Shown here: piece by piece, positions 15,032 to 23,629 of the stretch | How the letters are laid out: each line of letters begins with the position of its first letter | Position numbering within the stretch: position 1 is the first letter of the stretch | Source: a virus | Virus record (IMG/VR): IMGVR_UViG_3300030107_002598 | Coordinates: 1-36,029 of that record | DNA: 36,029 nt | Reading direction: 5' to 3' (one strand) | Made by a program: the position numbers and the translations under genes | Notes under the pieces: model-generated | Seen by the model: only the letters and a program-made list of their open reading frames with translations | The model's database searches: none | Told to the model about the DNA's origin: nothing

Positions 15032-18000
15032 ATGGCCGAACCTCGCGAAGACGACTCGGAAGAGGGGCAGGACAAATATACTCGGCACCTCCTTCCGATA
15101 GGTAGGAGGAAGCCAAAGTATACCTCCCCTACGCCTCAACCAGAGTTGGGGGTGGGATCTTCTGGAGGAGTTGACTACACTCAACACCTTCTTCCGATAG
15201 GTAGGCAGAAGAAGAAGTTAAAGGCAGAACCTACGCCTCAACTGGACACGCAGGAGATGCGTCCGGAGTACGAGGGGGAGCCACTGCCGAAGTTCGAGCA
15301 GGCTCCCACTCTTACCGAGCAACGTAAGAAGGAAGAAGAGGAGAAGGCGAAGCCAAAGGGCTGGGACGATAAGCTCTTCGACTGGGCAAGTTGGGCAGCG
15401 GGGAGGTCGGCTGAAACACAGATGAGTGTTGGGGCATCAGGGTCGGGTGTCGCTGGTCACCTAGTTGGCTCAATGATGGAGTCCCAAGAAGAGAAGGACA
15501 AGCGAGAAGAGAAGGAGAAGGAGAAGGAGAAGGAGAAGGAGAAGGAGAAGGGTCCTGTCCTCGCCGAGGGAGACATCGCCCAGCATACTCCTGCTGTTCA
15601 GCATGTACTGCGGAACTGGGACGACATTAGTCCTCGTGTCGAAGAGGGTGAGAGTCGGGGGGCGAACATGGAAGTTCCCCTTATGACGTACATGCACCAG
15701 CCGAACTTCCTGATGTTTGGGGAGAAGCGGCAGGTAGTCAACATGCCTGCTATCCGTAGTAGGCTCCGGGGATACATCCACGCCTTAGAGCTTGATAAGC
15801 TAGGTAAGACCTCTGACTTCGACTTGTCCGAGGAGGAGCGAGAGCGACTCGGGAGACGTGTCGAAGAGCGTCTTCGCAACGAGTTGATGGATGATATGAA
15901 CCTCACGGGCCTCCACTACGGAGACACGGACCCGAAAGACCTCTCTCGAAAAATCTCTGAAGGCGAAGCCAGCACGATTGGGCGGATCTTATCCGGGGGA
16001 ATGAAGACCGTCCTCGGTGAAAAGTGGGGCGAGGAACTCTTCGAGGCCACCTGGGTTCCCATTGAAGCTGTCCTTACTCCAGCAACTTCGATGGAGATGA
16101 TGGACAGGCAGAGTCTACGTCAGGTGAGTCAACATCCCATCCACCACTACTTGAATGCGGGACTTGGAGTCTTCGGTTCATGGTATCTCTCTGACGATCC
16201 CGACATGGACTTGGGCTCTCCCGAGTGGGTTCATAAGGTACGTACTGGATACTCTGTCTTTGACGAGACCCAGAAGGTCGGGGAGAAGATCTACGACTTG
16301 CCGTCTATGCGGCCCGTCCGGGAGGCTACCAGACTCATATGGGGCGATGAGAACCTGACCCGGGCCGAGCACGTTATGGGCTTCGGTGCCGCGATGGTGT
16401 ACGACCTCGGCCTTCTCGACGCAGGCGTGGGCATAGTGGGCAAAGGCCTCAAGACTAAGCCCGCGATGGAAGCACTGGAAAGAATGGGAGTAGGCAAGGC
16501 GGGGGCCCAGAGGTCTGCCAAGACGGCAGTGGATGACATCATCACCCGTATAGACAACGGGGAGATCGAAAGTGTCAGGCCAATCCTTGAAGGACTGTCG
16601 GGAGACCCCGCACAACTCGGAACACGGCAACACTTCTGGAACATGCTCGCTCCCACGATTGCGGAGAAGGCAGATGTTGCCGTGTCTACCCAGCTTGACA
16701 AGCTGATCGGGGATATTCCCGAACTAACTCGGAAGGCCCAAAAGGCAGAGCGTGAAGCTAGGGCAGCACAGGGAACCAAGAATGCAGCCCAACTGAAGCA
16801 GGCAGCACTGGAAGCAAGGGAGAAGCTGTACACTCAAACTCTGACCGTCGAGCGGGCTAAGCTCGCCGCGCACGAGCAGGGTTCAATCCTCACTGTCGAG
16901 AACGCACTAGATGTCCTTACCCAAGCAAGAGCAAAGGCACTGACCCCTAAGGAAGCGGCTGAACTCGCTGCACTCCAGGCTCGTCAGGCACAGTTTGCCA
17001 AGCAGGGGAGGAACCTTCCCTCTAAGGCCCAACAACGACTGTACGAACTGATGCCAGAGGCAGACTGGAGGAAGGTGTCTTTGGCAGACGCTGACATCGC
17101 CGTACATAAGAACTTTCAACAAGCACTGCGGAAAGCCGCACAGATCCGAAAACTAGAGAGCAAAAAGAAGTCATTCAGGACGCTAACAGCTAAGGAGCAG
17201 GCACAAGTCACCGCCCTACAGGCGAAGAAGACGCTGACGCCTAAGGAGCAGGCCCGGCTGGATCGCTTTCTAAAGAAGACTAAGACTCCGAAGGGATTGA
17301 ACAAGGCAGAAGCCGCAAGATTACAAAAGTACCGAAGGGAAGGCAAAGCTCTCCACGATCTCGGGCTCCGACTTCGAGCCCAACAGGCACTCTCTGGCGT
17401 CTTGGAGAAGACTCGGGGGATCAGGACCGTAATAGCCAATAGCGAAGCGAAGCTCGCCAAGATCCCCAAAAAGCTAGAAAAGACCGCGAAGGATTTGAAG
17501 AAGGTGGGCAAGCTAGAAGCCCGGGCTGCTCGGAGAGCACAGGCCCTGGCGGAAGCGAAGGACATCATACCTACCGCGAGGAAGATCTTAGAGCGGATTA
17601 GCTCCAGCCTCGGGGAGGGTTTGGAAGTGACCCGTGCCACTCCGGGCTTCACTCGCTTCGTTGACGAGACGTATCAAGGCGTTCTACCCAAGATGGTCGG
17701 GAAGGATGCTGCGACGAACGCACAGTACCTATCGCCCCAACACGCCTACACTGCACTACTAAAGGCGTATGGGAGTAAGGCAGTCCAGAGGTTCCTAAAC
17801 AAGGGAGACTCCGCGATTGCTCGTCACATCGTTGCCCCGATGGCACGGCAAGGTAGGACAATCCCGCTTAGGCGGTTGAGTCCAACGGAGGTCGCAGAGC
17901 TTCACGCTGCCGAACGTGTTCTCGCGAAGCAGGCCCGAGGGTCGATGCTCACCAGTAAGAATCTGCTGCACGCCCAGCGTATCCTTGACGAAATGGCCGA

Positions 18001-20881
18001 GGCCGGGTTGGAGCTAGGGACCTTCAACCTGATGCGACCCAAGACGTGGAAGCCGACGATGCAGCGGAACGTCCGCAGTGTCCTTGGTAACATGGAGACC
18101 TTCCTCAATAAGGTTGGCGTCCCAGAGCGTGCCACGAAAATACTCGGAGCGGCGTCTGACGAGATGTTGCACATCTTTGGAGGGGTCAACCACTGGCTTC
18201 TCCGGGCTAACGACGAGACGTCGGCCCTCGTGAACTTCGCAGTCAAGAGCCAGACTAGAGTATGGGATGCGGCAGAGGGGAAGTGGGTAACTAAGATTCC
18301 TTGGGCAGAGTCTGTCGCTAGGTACTACGACGAGAGCCTCTCCATCCCAGTAGGTAGCGGCCAAAGCAGCCTGAATCAGGGGCCCATAGGTCTTCACCAG
18401 ATGGCGTTCCGGGCGGTGATGGAGTTACCTTTTGCTCAAGCCATTCTGAAGGGCAAAGACTTCAAGGACCTCCCTCCCGAGGGTTTCCCTGGATTCTTTG
18501 ATGGACTGGCTCGGATGTGGCTCCCCAGTCAAAGTCGATCAACACAAGTGACACTTCCTCCGGGCATACTCGATGACCTCCGACAGCGGATGGTCAAGAT
18601 CATCTCCGAAGGTGGTGAGGACCTGACGTGGGGAGGAGAGAACGGGTTCGAGCAGTTGATGCGGAAAGCCACGATGGCGGCAACTGCCAAGGTCAGTGGA
18701 TTAAGCCCCGCACCGTTGGGTAAGAGAGATGCGAAGGCTGTCCTCTTCGGGGTGCAGGCAGTCACTGCTGGTGCCATGAGGTACAAGCTGTCCCGCGATG
18801 TTCACCGAGCGATTGGCAGTGTTTCCGACGATACCGCGAAACGAATCGCCGGAATGATGAAAGGAAAGAAGGGGAAGAAGGGAGACAAGCTGGACATCGT
18901 CAAGGACGTCGATCTACTAGATGACGTCTTCGAGCAACTGGCAGGGTATGGGATGCCCTCTTTTGCTCACCGTGCAGTCAAGCAGACCCTTGGTGAGATG
19001 CGGGACGTGGCCGGGACCATCGACGCGACCACAAGACTTCAAGGTAGGAAGGGGGAACTCGTCCATATCCCCTACCCACTCCTCCGGGCTCTGGAGATCA
19101 AGCACGACAAGTTTGTCAAGTCCCTCCGGGCTTATAACCCCAAGGCTGTGAGAGACCCTGTCCCGAAGGCCATCGAGTGGGGCTTGACGGCACTAGACGA
19201 GTTCGCCAACATTTGGCGTCAAGACAAGGTCTACGGTATCGGTATCCCCCGTACTGCCCACTTCGTGATGACGGCAATATCAGACTGGGCGCAGATGGGA
19301 GTTCATCTCGGCTGGGGTACGGCGACGAAGTTGTCGTTCCAGAACGGGTTCACGAACTTGCCGAAGATTGGGGCGAAGTACTACGACATTTTCGCCGAGA
19401 TGGCTGGAGACAAGCTAGGTGAGGTTCCTGTATTGGCGACCCCCATCAATGCTGTACTGAACCCACACATTGCGGCGGTGTGGAAACGCGAAGATCGTCT
19501 CATTCAGACTGCCTCTGGGGAGGTCCTCAACTTCAAAGACATCTTCGATATGGCGACTGAAGATGGGGTGATGGAGACATTCTACCGGTACGACCAACAG
19601 AAGCTGGTCGAGAAGGTCACCGCCCGTCTCGACAAGCAGAGGATCTACGGCATTCCCGGGACCGGAGCGGCCAAGGATGCTTGGTCGAGGGCACGCGAGA
19701 TCCCCTCCGAGATGATGACTACTGTCCAACAGCGTCAGCGAATGGGCGTGTACTTAGAGTACCTCATCAATAGGGGCGCGGGACGACAGGGCGCGAAGGA
19801 GGCAGTCAACGGGGCACTCTACGATTGGACGCATGGAGTTAGCGAATGGGAGATGTACTCCCTCGCTAAGGTCTCTGCCTTCTATCGGTATCTGCGACTT
19901 TCAATGAACCAAATCTCGGGAATCTACGCCGACCTTCTTCGGACACCCTCCTTCGAGACTTTCAATCGTGCTCATCGTCTACGCCAGCTAGGGCACATGT
20001 CAGTACACGGTCCTCAATCCATTAGTGATGTCATCTATGCGTCTCCAGACAGGGACGAACGGATGAAAGATCAAGGTGACCTAGAGAACTTCGCGGAGAG
20101 TATGCGGCCAGACTACCTAGTAGGCTCCAGGCCCGTTGGGCCTGTCAGGGAGGCCAGCGAGAAGGAGTTGCGGCACCTGCAAGTGGACGTGGACGGGCGG
20201 AAGGTAACTAGGGCGACACATTACGTGACCCGGTACCACAGCACCGGACCTCCCGAAGCGCTCTCCATGTGGCTCAATATCGCCAACGGCATCCGAGGGT
20301 CGATGAAGATCATAGGCGACCCCCTCGGGTTATCCGAGGGAGTTCCCGAGGCATTCTATGAGGAGACAGCGAAGCCCTTCACTGACATCTTCATGCCGCC
20401 AGTTCAGAAGCTCATGGAAGCAGGACTAGACGCCACACTTGGCACTGAGTTGTCCCACGAGAAGGACTCAATCCAATGGGGCAGTGGAGAGGAAATCCTC
20501 TGGGAAGCGTACATGGGTGAGGATTACCGTCCCGGTCCCTTCCTAGGCTGGGCCTACCAAGGTGTAGATGACAAGGGTCGGCACCAATTTAATTCAAACT
20601 ACTTGGCGTTTATGAGGACTATTCCTGTCATAAGTACGGCGGCAGTCCGGCACGCAGAAATGTGGGCGGGAGCGCCCGAGGATGCGACAATGGGCGAGGA
20701 GTTTGAGCACGTCTTTAGGACCGCATCTGGCCTCAAGAAAGTATGGTTCAACCCCAAGACTCTCCACAATTGGCAGGTCCGAGAGCGCGAACAAAACCTG
20801 GCCGAGACTGAGCAGAAGTACGAAGATCTGGTCAGAGGAATGAAGGAAGGGGCACGTCGCAGGGCAAAAGATAAGAAATAG
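15032..20881 (+). CDS. Giant internal virion / polyvalent ejection protein
   Basis: At 1949 residues this is the largest gene in the window. AGGAGG precedes the ATG. The N-terminus has a duplicated motif, YTxHLLPIGR (residues 16-25 and 49-58), then an (EK)7 run at about residue 160. Residues 550-850 are a Lys/Ala-rich, coiled-coil-prone region (KSFRTLTAKEQAQVTALQAK). The C-terminal third shows the pattern of phage large polyvalent/internal proteins: hydrophobic helices (FVMTAISDWAQMGVHLGWGT) and, near residue 1597, YDWTHGVSEWEMYSLAKV followed by SAFYRYLRLSMNQ, like the DW-LS-FE-xLRKVIPFY segment of that group. It is probably ejected with the genome. No lytic transglycosylase or RNA polymerase motif was recognised. 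Confidence 0.65.
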   Translation: MAEPREDDSEEGQDKYTRHLLPIGRRKPKYTSPTPQPELGVGSSGGVDYTQHLLPIGRQKKKLKAEPTPQLDTQEMRPEYEGEPLPKFEQAPTLTEQRKKEEEEKAKPKGWDDKLFDWASWAAGRSAETQMSVGASGSGVAGHLVGSMMESQEEKDKREEKEKEKEKEKEKEKGPVLAEGDIAQHTPAVQHVLRNWDDISPRVEEGESRGANMEVPLMTYMHQPNFLMFGEKRQVVNMPAIRSRLRGYIHALELDKLGKTSDFDLSEEERERLGRRVEERLRNELMDDMNLTGLHYGDTDPKDLSRKISEGEASTIGRILSGGMKTVLGEKWGEELFEATWVPIEAVLTPATSMEMMDRQSLRQVSQHPIHHYLNAGLGVFGSWYLSDDPDMDLGSPEWVHKVRTGYSVFDETQKVGEKIYDLPSMRPVREATRLIWGDENLTRAEHVMGFGAAMVYDLGLLDAGVGIVGKGLKTKPAMEALERMGVGKAGAQRSAKTAVDDIITRIDNGEIESVRPILEGLSGDPAQLGTRQHFWNMLAPTIAEKADVAVSTQLDKLIGDIPELTRKAQKAEREARAAQGTKNAAQLKQAALEAREKLYTQTLTVERAKLAAHEQGSILTVENALDVLTQARAKALTPKEAAELAALQARQAQFAKQGRNLPSKAQQRLYELMPEADWRKVSLADADIAVHKNFQQALRKAAQIRKLESKKKSFRTLTAKEQAQVTALQAKKTLTPKEQARLDRFLKKTKTPKGLNKAEAARLQKYRREGKALHDLGLRLRAQQALSGVLEKTRGIRTVIANSEAKLAKIPKKLEKTAKDLKKVGKLEARAARRAQALAEAKDIIPTARKILERISSSLGEGLEVTRATPGFTRFVDETYQGVLPKMVGKDAATNAQYLSPQHAYTALLKAYGSKAVQRFLNKGDSAIARHIVAPMARQGRTIPLRRLSPTEVAELHAAERVLAKQARGSMLTSKNLLHAQRILDEMAEAGLELGTFNLMRPKTWKPTMQRNVRSVLGNMETFLNKVGVPERATKILGAASDEMLHIFGGVNHWLLRANDETSALVNFAVKSQTRVWDAAEGKWVTKIPWAESVARYYDESLSIPVGSGQSSLNQGPIGLHQMAFRAVMELPFAQAILKGKDFKDLPPEGFPGFFDGLARMWLPSQSRSTQVTLPPGILDDLRQRMVKIISEGGEDLTWGGENGFEQLMRKATMAATAKVSGLSPAPLGKRDAKAVLFGVQAVTAGAMRYKLSRDVHRAIGSVSDDTAKRIAGMMKGKKGKKGDKLDIVKDVDLLDDVFEQLAGYGMPSFAHRAVKQTLGEMRDVAGTIDATTRLQGRKGELVHIPYPLLRALEIKHDKFVKSLRAYNPKAVRDPVPKAIEWGLTALDEFANIWRQDKVYGIGIPRTAHFVMTAISDWAQMGVHLGWGTATKLSFQNGFTNLPKIGAKYYDIFAEMAGDKLGEVPVLATPINAVLNPHIAAVWKREDRLIQTASGEVLNFKDIFDMATEDGVMETFYRYDQQKLVEKVTARLDKQRIYGIPGTGAAKDAWSRAREIPSEMMTTVQQRQRMGVYLEYLINRGAGRQGAKEAVNGALYDWTHGVSEWEMYSLAKVSAFYRYLRLSMNQISGIYADLLRTPSFETFNRAHRLRQLGHMSVHGPQSISDVIYASPDRDERMKDQGDLENFAESMRPDYLVGSRPVGPVREASEKELRHLQVDVDGRKVTRATHYVTRYHSTGPPEALSMWLNIANGIRGSMKIIGDPLGLSEGVPEAFYEETAKPFTDIFMPPVQKLMEAGLDATLGTELSHEKDSIQWGSGEEILWEAYMGEDYRPGPFLGWAYQGVDDKGRHQFNSNYLAFMRTIPVISTAAVRHAEMWAGAPEDATMGEEFEHVFRTASGLKKVWFNPKTLHNWQVREREQNLAETEQKYEDLVRGMKEGARRRAKDKK
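15077..15205 (+). repeat. In-frame duplicated module in giant protein gene
   Basis: Two 30-base segments, 15077-15106 and 15176-15205 (period 99 bases), encode YTRHLLPIGR and YTQHLLPIGR. A second shared word, CCTACGCCTCAAC, follows each copy (15128 and 15230). Synonymous changes between copies indicate an older duplication kept for the protein sequence. Confidence 0.85.
15509..15550 (+). repeat. (GAGAAG)7 microsatellite coding for (Glu-Lys)7
   Basis: Seven perfect in-frame GAGAAG units sit in the giant protein gene and encode alternating Glu-Lys. Copy-number change by slippage would keep the frame and only lengthen a charged helical linker. Confidence 0.9.
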
Positions 20882-20944
20882 GGGACAGTAGAGACTAGCG
20901 AACTACCGGCAAACCGTTACAATAGCCATACCGGATATCCCGGC

Positions 20945-20984
20945 TGAACCAGAAGACGGTTCAAGGCCTCTTGAAGAAAGAGGC
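20945..20984 (+). other. Two consecutive intergenic hairpins
   Basis: Hairpin 1 has arms TGAACC (20945-20950) and GGTTCA (20958-20963) with a seven-base loop. Hairpin 2 has arms GCCTCTT (20966-20972) and AAGAGGC (20978-20984) with a five-base loop. They are two bases apart in the 135-bp gap after the giant gene and 32 bases before the next ATG. No U-tract follows, so a classical terminator is unlikely. An RNase processing site or a 5' stabiliser for the distal mRNA is possible. Confidence 0.5.
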
Positions 20985-21016
20985 TGACTGCTTTGGAAGA
21001 GAAGGAGTAAGCCCAA

Positions 21017-21916
21017 ATGGCTGTCAAGCAGAAGCAAGTTCGCCCCGTAGTTGATGGTACCCCCTGGTCTACAGGAGTTCGAGTCAAGAACTCGACCGGA
21101 GCTACCATTGCCGCAGACAAGCTAGTCTACTTCAGTGGCATCACAGGTAAGACGCCGACGATTGCGGTCGCCGACGCTGACACGTCAGACGTTCCAGCGC
21201 GTACCCTCTGGGTGACACGTACTGCGATCCCGGACGGCTCGACCGGACATGTCCTCCCCTGGAAGGTGTCGGACGGATTCTCTGGCCTCACTGCTGGCCT
21301 GCCCCTCTACATGACTAACACGGGATCCGTGGCAGAGAGTGTGGCATCGGGTACGGCTGACGCACAGGCTGTGCGGGGCGGCGTGATTGTCGGAGAGTCG
21401 CTCTCCGCAACGACTGCATTGATTGCTCCCGGTATTCCACGAGCACTCTTCGGTGCCCCACGAGTGGAGACGATCACGCCTAGCGGGAACGGTAGTGCTG
21501 GCAGCCCAACCCGAACGCTGGTTGCCCGGGACTCGGGAACCACCTACTTCTTCGACATCTCGACCTACCACGTCGTGATTAAGCTCCCTGCGCCCCTACC
21601 GGGAATGAGCTTCAAGTTTGTCGCCAGCCGTGCGTCGGATGGCGAGAACTCTAAGGACCTCATCATCACAACCAACGCCAACGGCACGAACTTCGCGGGC
21701 TTCTATCGGCATATGGGTGTTGCGGGCAGTGTGGCGGCAGGAATTGTCGAGCTTAACGGCAACGATAAGTCCACGCTGAAGATGGATACGTCAACCAGTA
21801 ACGCACCGTGTTCGGCAGGCGACTTCATCGAGATCGTCTCGGACGGTACTGACTGGATGGTGAACGGAGTTAGCGTCTACAACAACCTGGCTGTTACTGA
21901 CGACATCCTCTCCTAA
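21017..21916 (+). CDS. Virion decoration / head-fibre-type protein (putative)
   Basis: The 299-residue protein is rich in Thr, Ser, Gly and Val. Residues 15-130 follow the pattern of phage decoration or fibre-base beta domains (GVRVKNSTGATIAADKLVYF; GLTAGLPLYMTNTGSVAE; GGVIVGESLSATTALI). Residues 150-285 form a second beta domain (TYFFDISTYHVVIKLPAPLP; SAGDFIEIVSDGTDWMVNG) like those of particle-surface proteins. AAGGAG lies before the ATG. It is first of a distal group of beta-rich structural genes and follows the two-hairpin gap, so it may be expressed as a separate message. The exact virion location is unknown. Confidence 0.5.
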   Translation: MAVKQKQVRPVVDGTPWSTGVRVKNSTGATIAADKLVYFSGITGKTPTIAVADADTSDVPARTLWVTRTAIPDGSTGHVLPWKVSDGFSGLTAGLPLYMTNTGSVAESVASGTADAQAVRGGVIVGESLSATTALIAPGIPRALFGAPRVETITPSGNGSAGSPTRTLVARDSGTTYFFDISTYHVVIKLPAPLPGMSFKFVASRASDGENSKDLIITTNANGTNFAGFYRHMGVAGSVAAGIVELNGNDKSTLKMDTSTSNAPCSAGDFIEIVSDGTDWMVNGVSVYNNLAVTDDILS

Positions 21917-21939
21917 CATCCCCTCCTTGGAGGTAGCCT

Positions 21940-22332
21940 ATGGCTGCAACTGTTACGAGGACAACCAAGAATGTCCGGGGAAGTTGGCACTGCCAGTACA
22001 ACATTGTTGAGACTGGCATCAGGGACACCACAGAGACGACTATCACTGGTGTCCCTGAGTTCGGTACAATTGTGACCTTCTACTCTGTCTTCGTCTCTGG
22101 GACAGGGAGTACTGTGAATCCCGAACTGGGATCCTCTTCCGGGTGGACGACCAACGATATCAATCAAGTTCTCCCAGAGCCCGGGAGTGCCGCTACACTG
22201 ATTCGGGACCTGACGCGAACCCCCTACCATGCTCCTGACGGGATTCTGTACCTGAGGTCACAGCCGAATAACACTGCGACAGACCACACTGTCCACACGA
22301 AAATCCTGATTGTAACTGGCTTCAAGGCTTAG
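21940..22332 (+). CDS. Small beta-rich virion protein, unknown
   Basis: A 130-residue protein with TTGGAGG seven bases before the ATG. It is beta-rich and rich in Thr (TRTTKNVRGSWHCQYNIVET; FGTIVTFYSVFVSGTGSTVN; HTVHTKILIVTGFKA). There is no signal peptide, membrane segment or recognised motif. It lies between a decoration-type gene and a lipoprotein gene, so a structural role is inferred from company and composition only. Confidence 0.5.
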   Translation: MAATVTRTTKNVRGSWHCQYNIVETGIRDTTETTITGVPEFGTIVTFYSVFVSGTGSTVNPELGSSSGWTTNDINQVLPEPGSAATLIRDLTRTPYHAPDGILYLRSQPNNTATDHTVHTKILIVTGFKA

Positions 22333-22340
22333 GAGTAACC

Positions 22341-22880
22341 ATGCGACTACTGCCGCTTGTCTTCCTCCTAGGTTGTCCCAGGCCCGTTCCCGGCCCCGAG
22401 TTCGTGTCTGCCGTTCCCACCATCGTGGCCGCTTTCGAGTCGGCTGCGGTGTTTGGGGAACTGGGTGCAGGGATTGCCATTGCGGCGGGAAGCTACGAGG
22501 GATGCCTCGTTGGCCTGTCCGTAGGTGCTGCCTCTGCCTCCGGGGCTGAAGCTATCCTCGGCGCACTAGACGGTGCAGTCCTCCCCTCCATCGAGGTGGA
22601 CGTCAGTGCCTGCCTAGCGCTTGGTAAGAGCCCGGAGGGGTTGGACGTCGAGTCTTGGGTAGGCGACCTCGTGAGCGCCTCCCTATCGGCTCCTCGGGGG
22701 ATCCTCGCCAGCCTCAAGCCCGGGCTTTGCGAAGAGGATGCTCAAGCCTACGCCTGGAGCTTGGCTGCATTAGAGTATGCTCAAGGTGCCGCCGGTCCCA
22801 TCGTCGATGAGATTAGTAGCCCGGATGGGGTGCTGGAGATCCCAGCCGTTGACGTTGACTTCGAACTGTGTGAGGATTGA
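22341..22880 (+). CDS. Predicted lipoprotein (lipobox at Cys12)
   Basis: The 179-residue protein begins MRLLPLVFLLGCPRP: one positive residue, a short hydrophobic core and the lipobox LLGC. Signal peptidase II would cut before Cys12 and lipid would be added there. The mature part is Ala/Gly-rich in the first half (VPTIVAAFESAAVFGELGAG) and acidic later, with four further cysteines that could form disulfides in the periplasm. AGGAGT lies before the ATG. Phage lipoproteins are known as outer-membrane spanins and as receptor-blocking exclusion proteins (T5 Llp type). This one is longer than either class usually is, and the role is not settled. Confidence 0.6.
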   Translation: MRLLPLVFLLGCPRPVPGPEFVSAVPTIVAAFESAAVFGELGAGIAIAAGSYEGCLVGLSVGAASASGAEAILGALDGAVLPSIEVDVSACLALGKSPEGLDVESWVGDLVSASLSAPRGILASLKPGLCEEDAQAYAWSLAALEYAQGAAGPIVDEISSPDGVLEIPAVDVDFELCED

Positions 22881-22883
22881 CCG

Positions 22884-23252
22884 ATGGCAATCACCGTAAA
22901 CAACCAGGGCACCAATCTTGGGAAGCGGATCGTCAAGGACACGGCGGTCACCAACAGCGTTGTCCACAATGTGACCGGCGCAAGCGGCTCGATCCACTGT
23001 ATCTTCGTGGACAACAGCGGTCTCGGTGCCGTTGTCTATCTGAAGCTCTACGACCAGGCGACTACGGTCACGCTCGGGACGACGGACCCGGTCCACATCT
23101 TCATGATCCCAGCGTCAAGTCGGGAGGTTCTTGAGTTTCCCGATGGCCTTGCGTTCACGACCGCTATTTCCTACGCTTGCGTCACCGACGCAGGTACGGC
23201 GGGAACGAGTGCCCCGTCGACCCCACCTACCGTCTACATGATCACCTCGTGA
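22884..23252 (+). CDS. Small beta-sandwich virion protein, paralogue A
   Basis: A 122-residue protein, clearly related to the next gene: both have LGxxIVxDTAVT near residue 12, YLKxxDxA around residue 52 and FTTAISYACVT near residue 90. The predicted fold is all beta. The start lies three bases after the lipoprotein stop. Proteins of this size and composition beside decoration genes are probably particle-surface components. Tandem duplication with divergence is evident. No enzymatic motif is present. Confidence 0.6.
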   Translation: MAITVNNQGTNLGKRIVKDTAVTNSVVHNVTGASGSIHCIFVDNSGLGAVVYLKLYDQATTVTLGTTDPVHIFMIPASSREVLEFPDGLAFTTAISYACVTDAGTAGTSAPSTPPTVYMITS

Positions 23253-23259
23253 GGCTCTG

Positions 23260-23625
23260 ATGGCAGCTAGTGTAACCGTACAGAACAATGCCCTCGGAGC
23301 CAAGATCGTCGAGGATACCGCAGTCACAGCGACTGCGGTGACTAACGTCATCGGCTCTACGGGTACTCTCTACTACGTCGAAGTGGACAACACGAACAAC
23401 TCGGCTGCGTCCTACTTGAAGATCTGGGACCACGCCAGTCCTACAGTAGGAACGACCGCTCCCGACATGGTCCTCCGGGCTCCAGCGAGCACCCGCGAGT
23501 ACTTCGTCTTCCCGACCGGCATCGCGTTCACGACCGCTATCTCCTATGCCTGCGTCACTGCCGCAGGTACGGGTGGCACGGGAAGTCCATCGAGTTCGGT
23601 GACCACTCGCCTCATCGCAGGGTAG
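23260..23625 (+). CDS. Small beta-sandwich virion protein, paralogue B
   Basis: A 121-residue protein and tandem copy of the preceding gene. Shared blocks are LGAKIVEDTAVT (LGKRIVKDTAVT in A), YLKIWDHA, VGTT, APASTREYFVFPTGIAFTTA and ISYACVT. The DNA of the last block is nearly the same in both (for example GCGTTCACGACCGCTAT, at 23152 and 23524), while other parts differ, so selection or recent gene conversion acts on that strand-turn. It probably forms part of the virion surface, perhaps as a mixed oligomer with A. Confidence 0.6.
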   Translation: MAASVTVQNNALGAKIVEDTAVTATAVTNVIGSTGTLYYVEVDNTNNSAASYLKIWDHASPTVGTTAPDMVLRAPASTREYFVFPTGIAFTTAISYACVTAAGTGGTGSPSSSVTTRLIAG

Positions 23626-23629
23626 TAAG

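Noticed and set aside
16291-16833. 180-residue - strand ORF inside the giant gene
   Set aside because: It is a shadow of the + strand gene; its Ser/Arg-rich composition comes from reading the complement, and no ribosome site or family is visible.
20941-21000. tRNA-like sequence (GGTTCAAG resembles a T-loop)
   Set aside because: No acceptor stem, anticodon arm or D arm can be drawn around it; two simple hairpins explain the pairing better.
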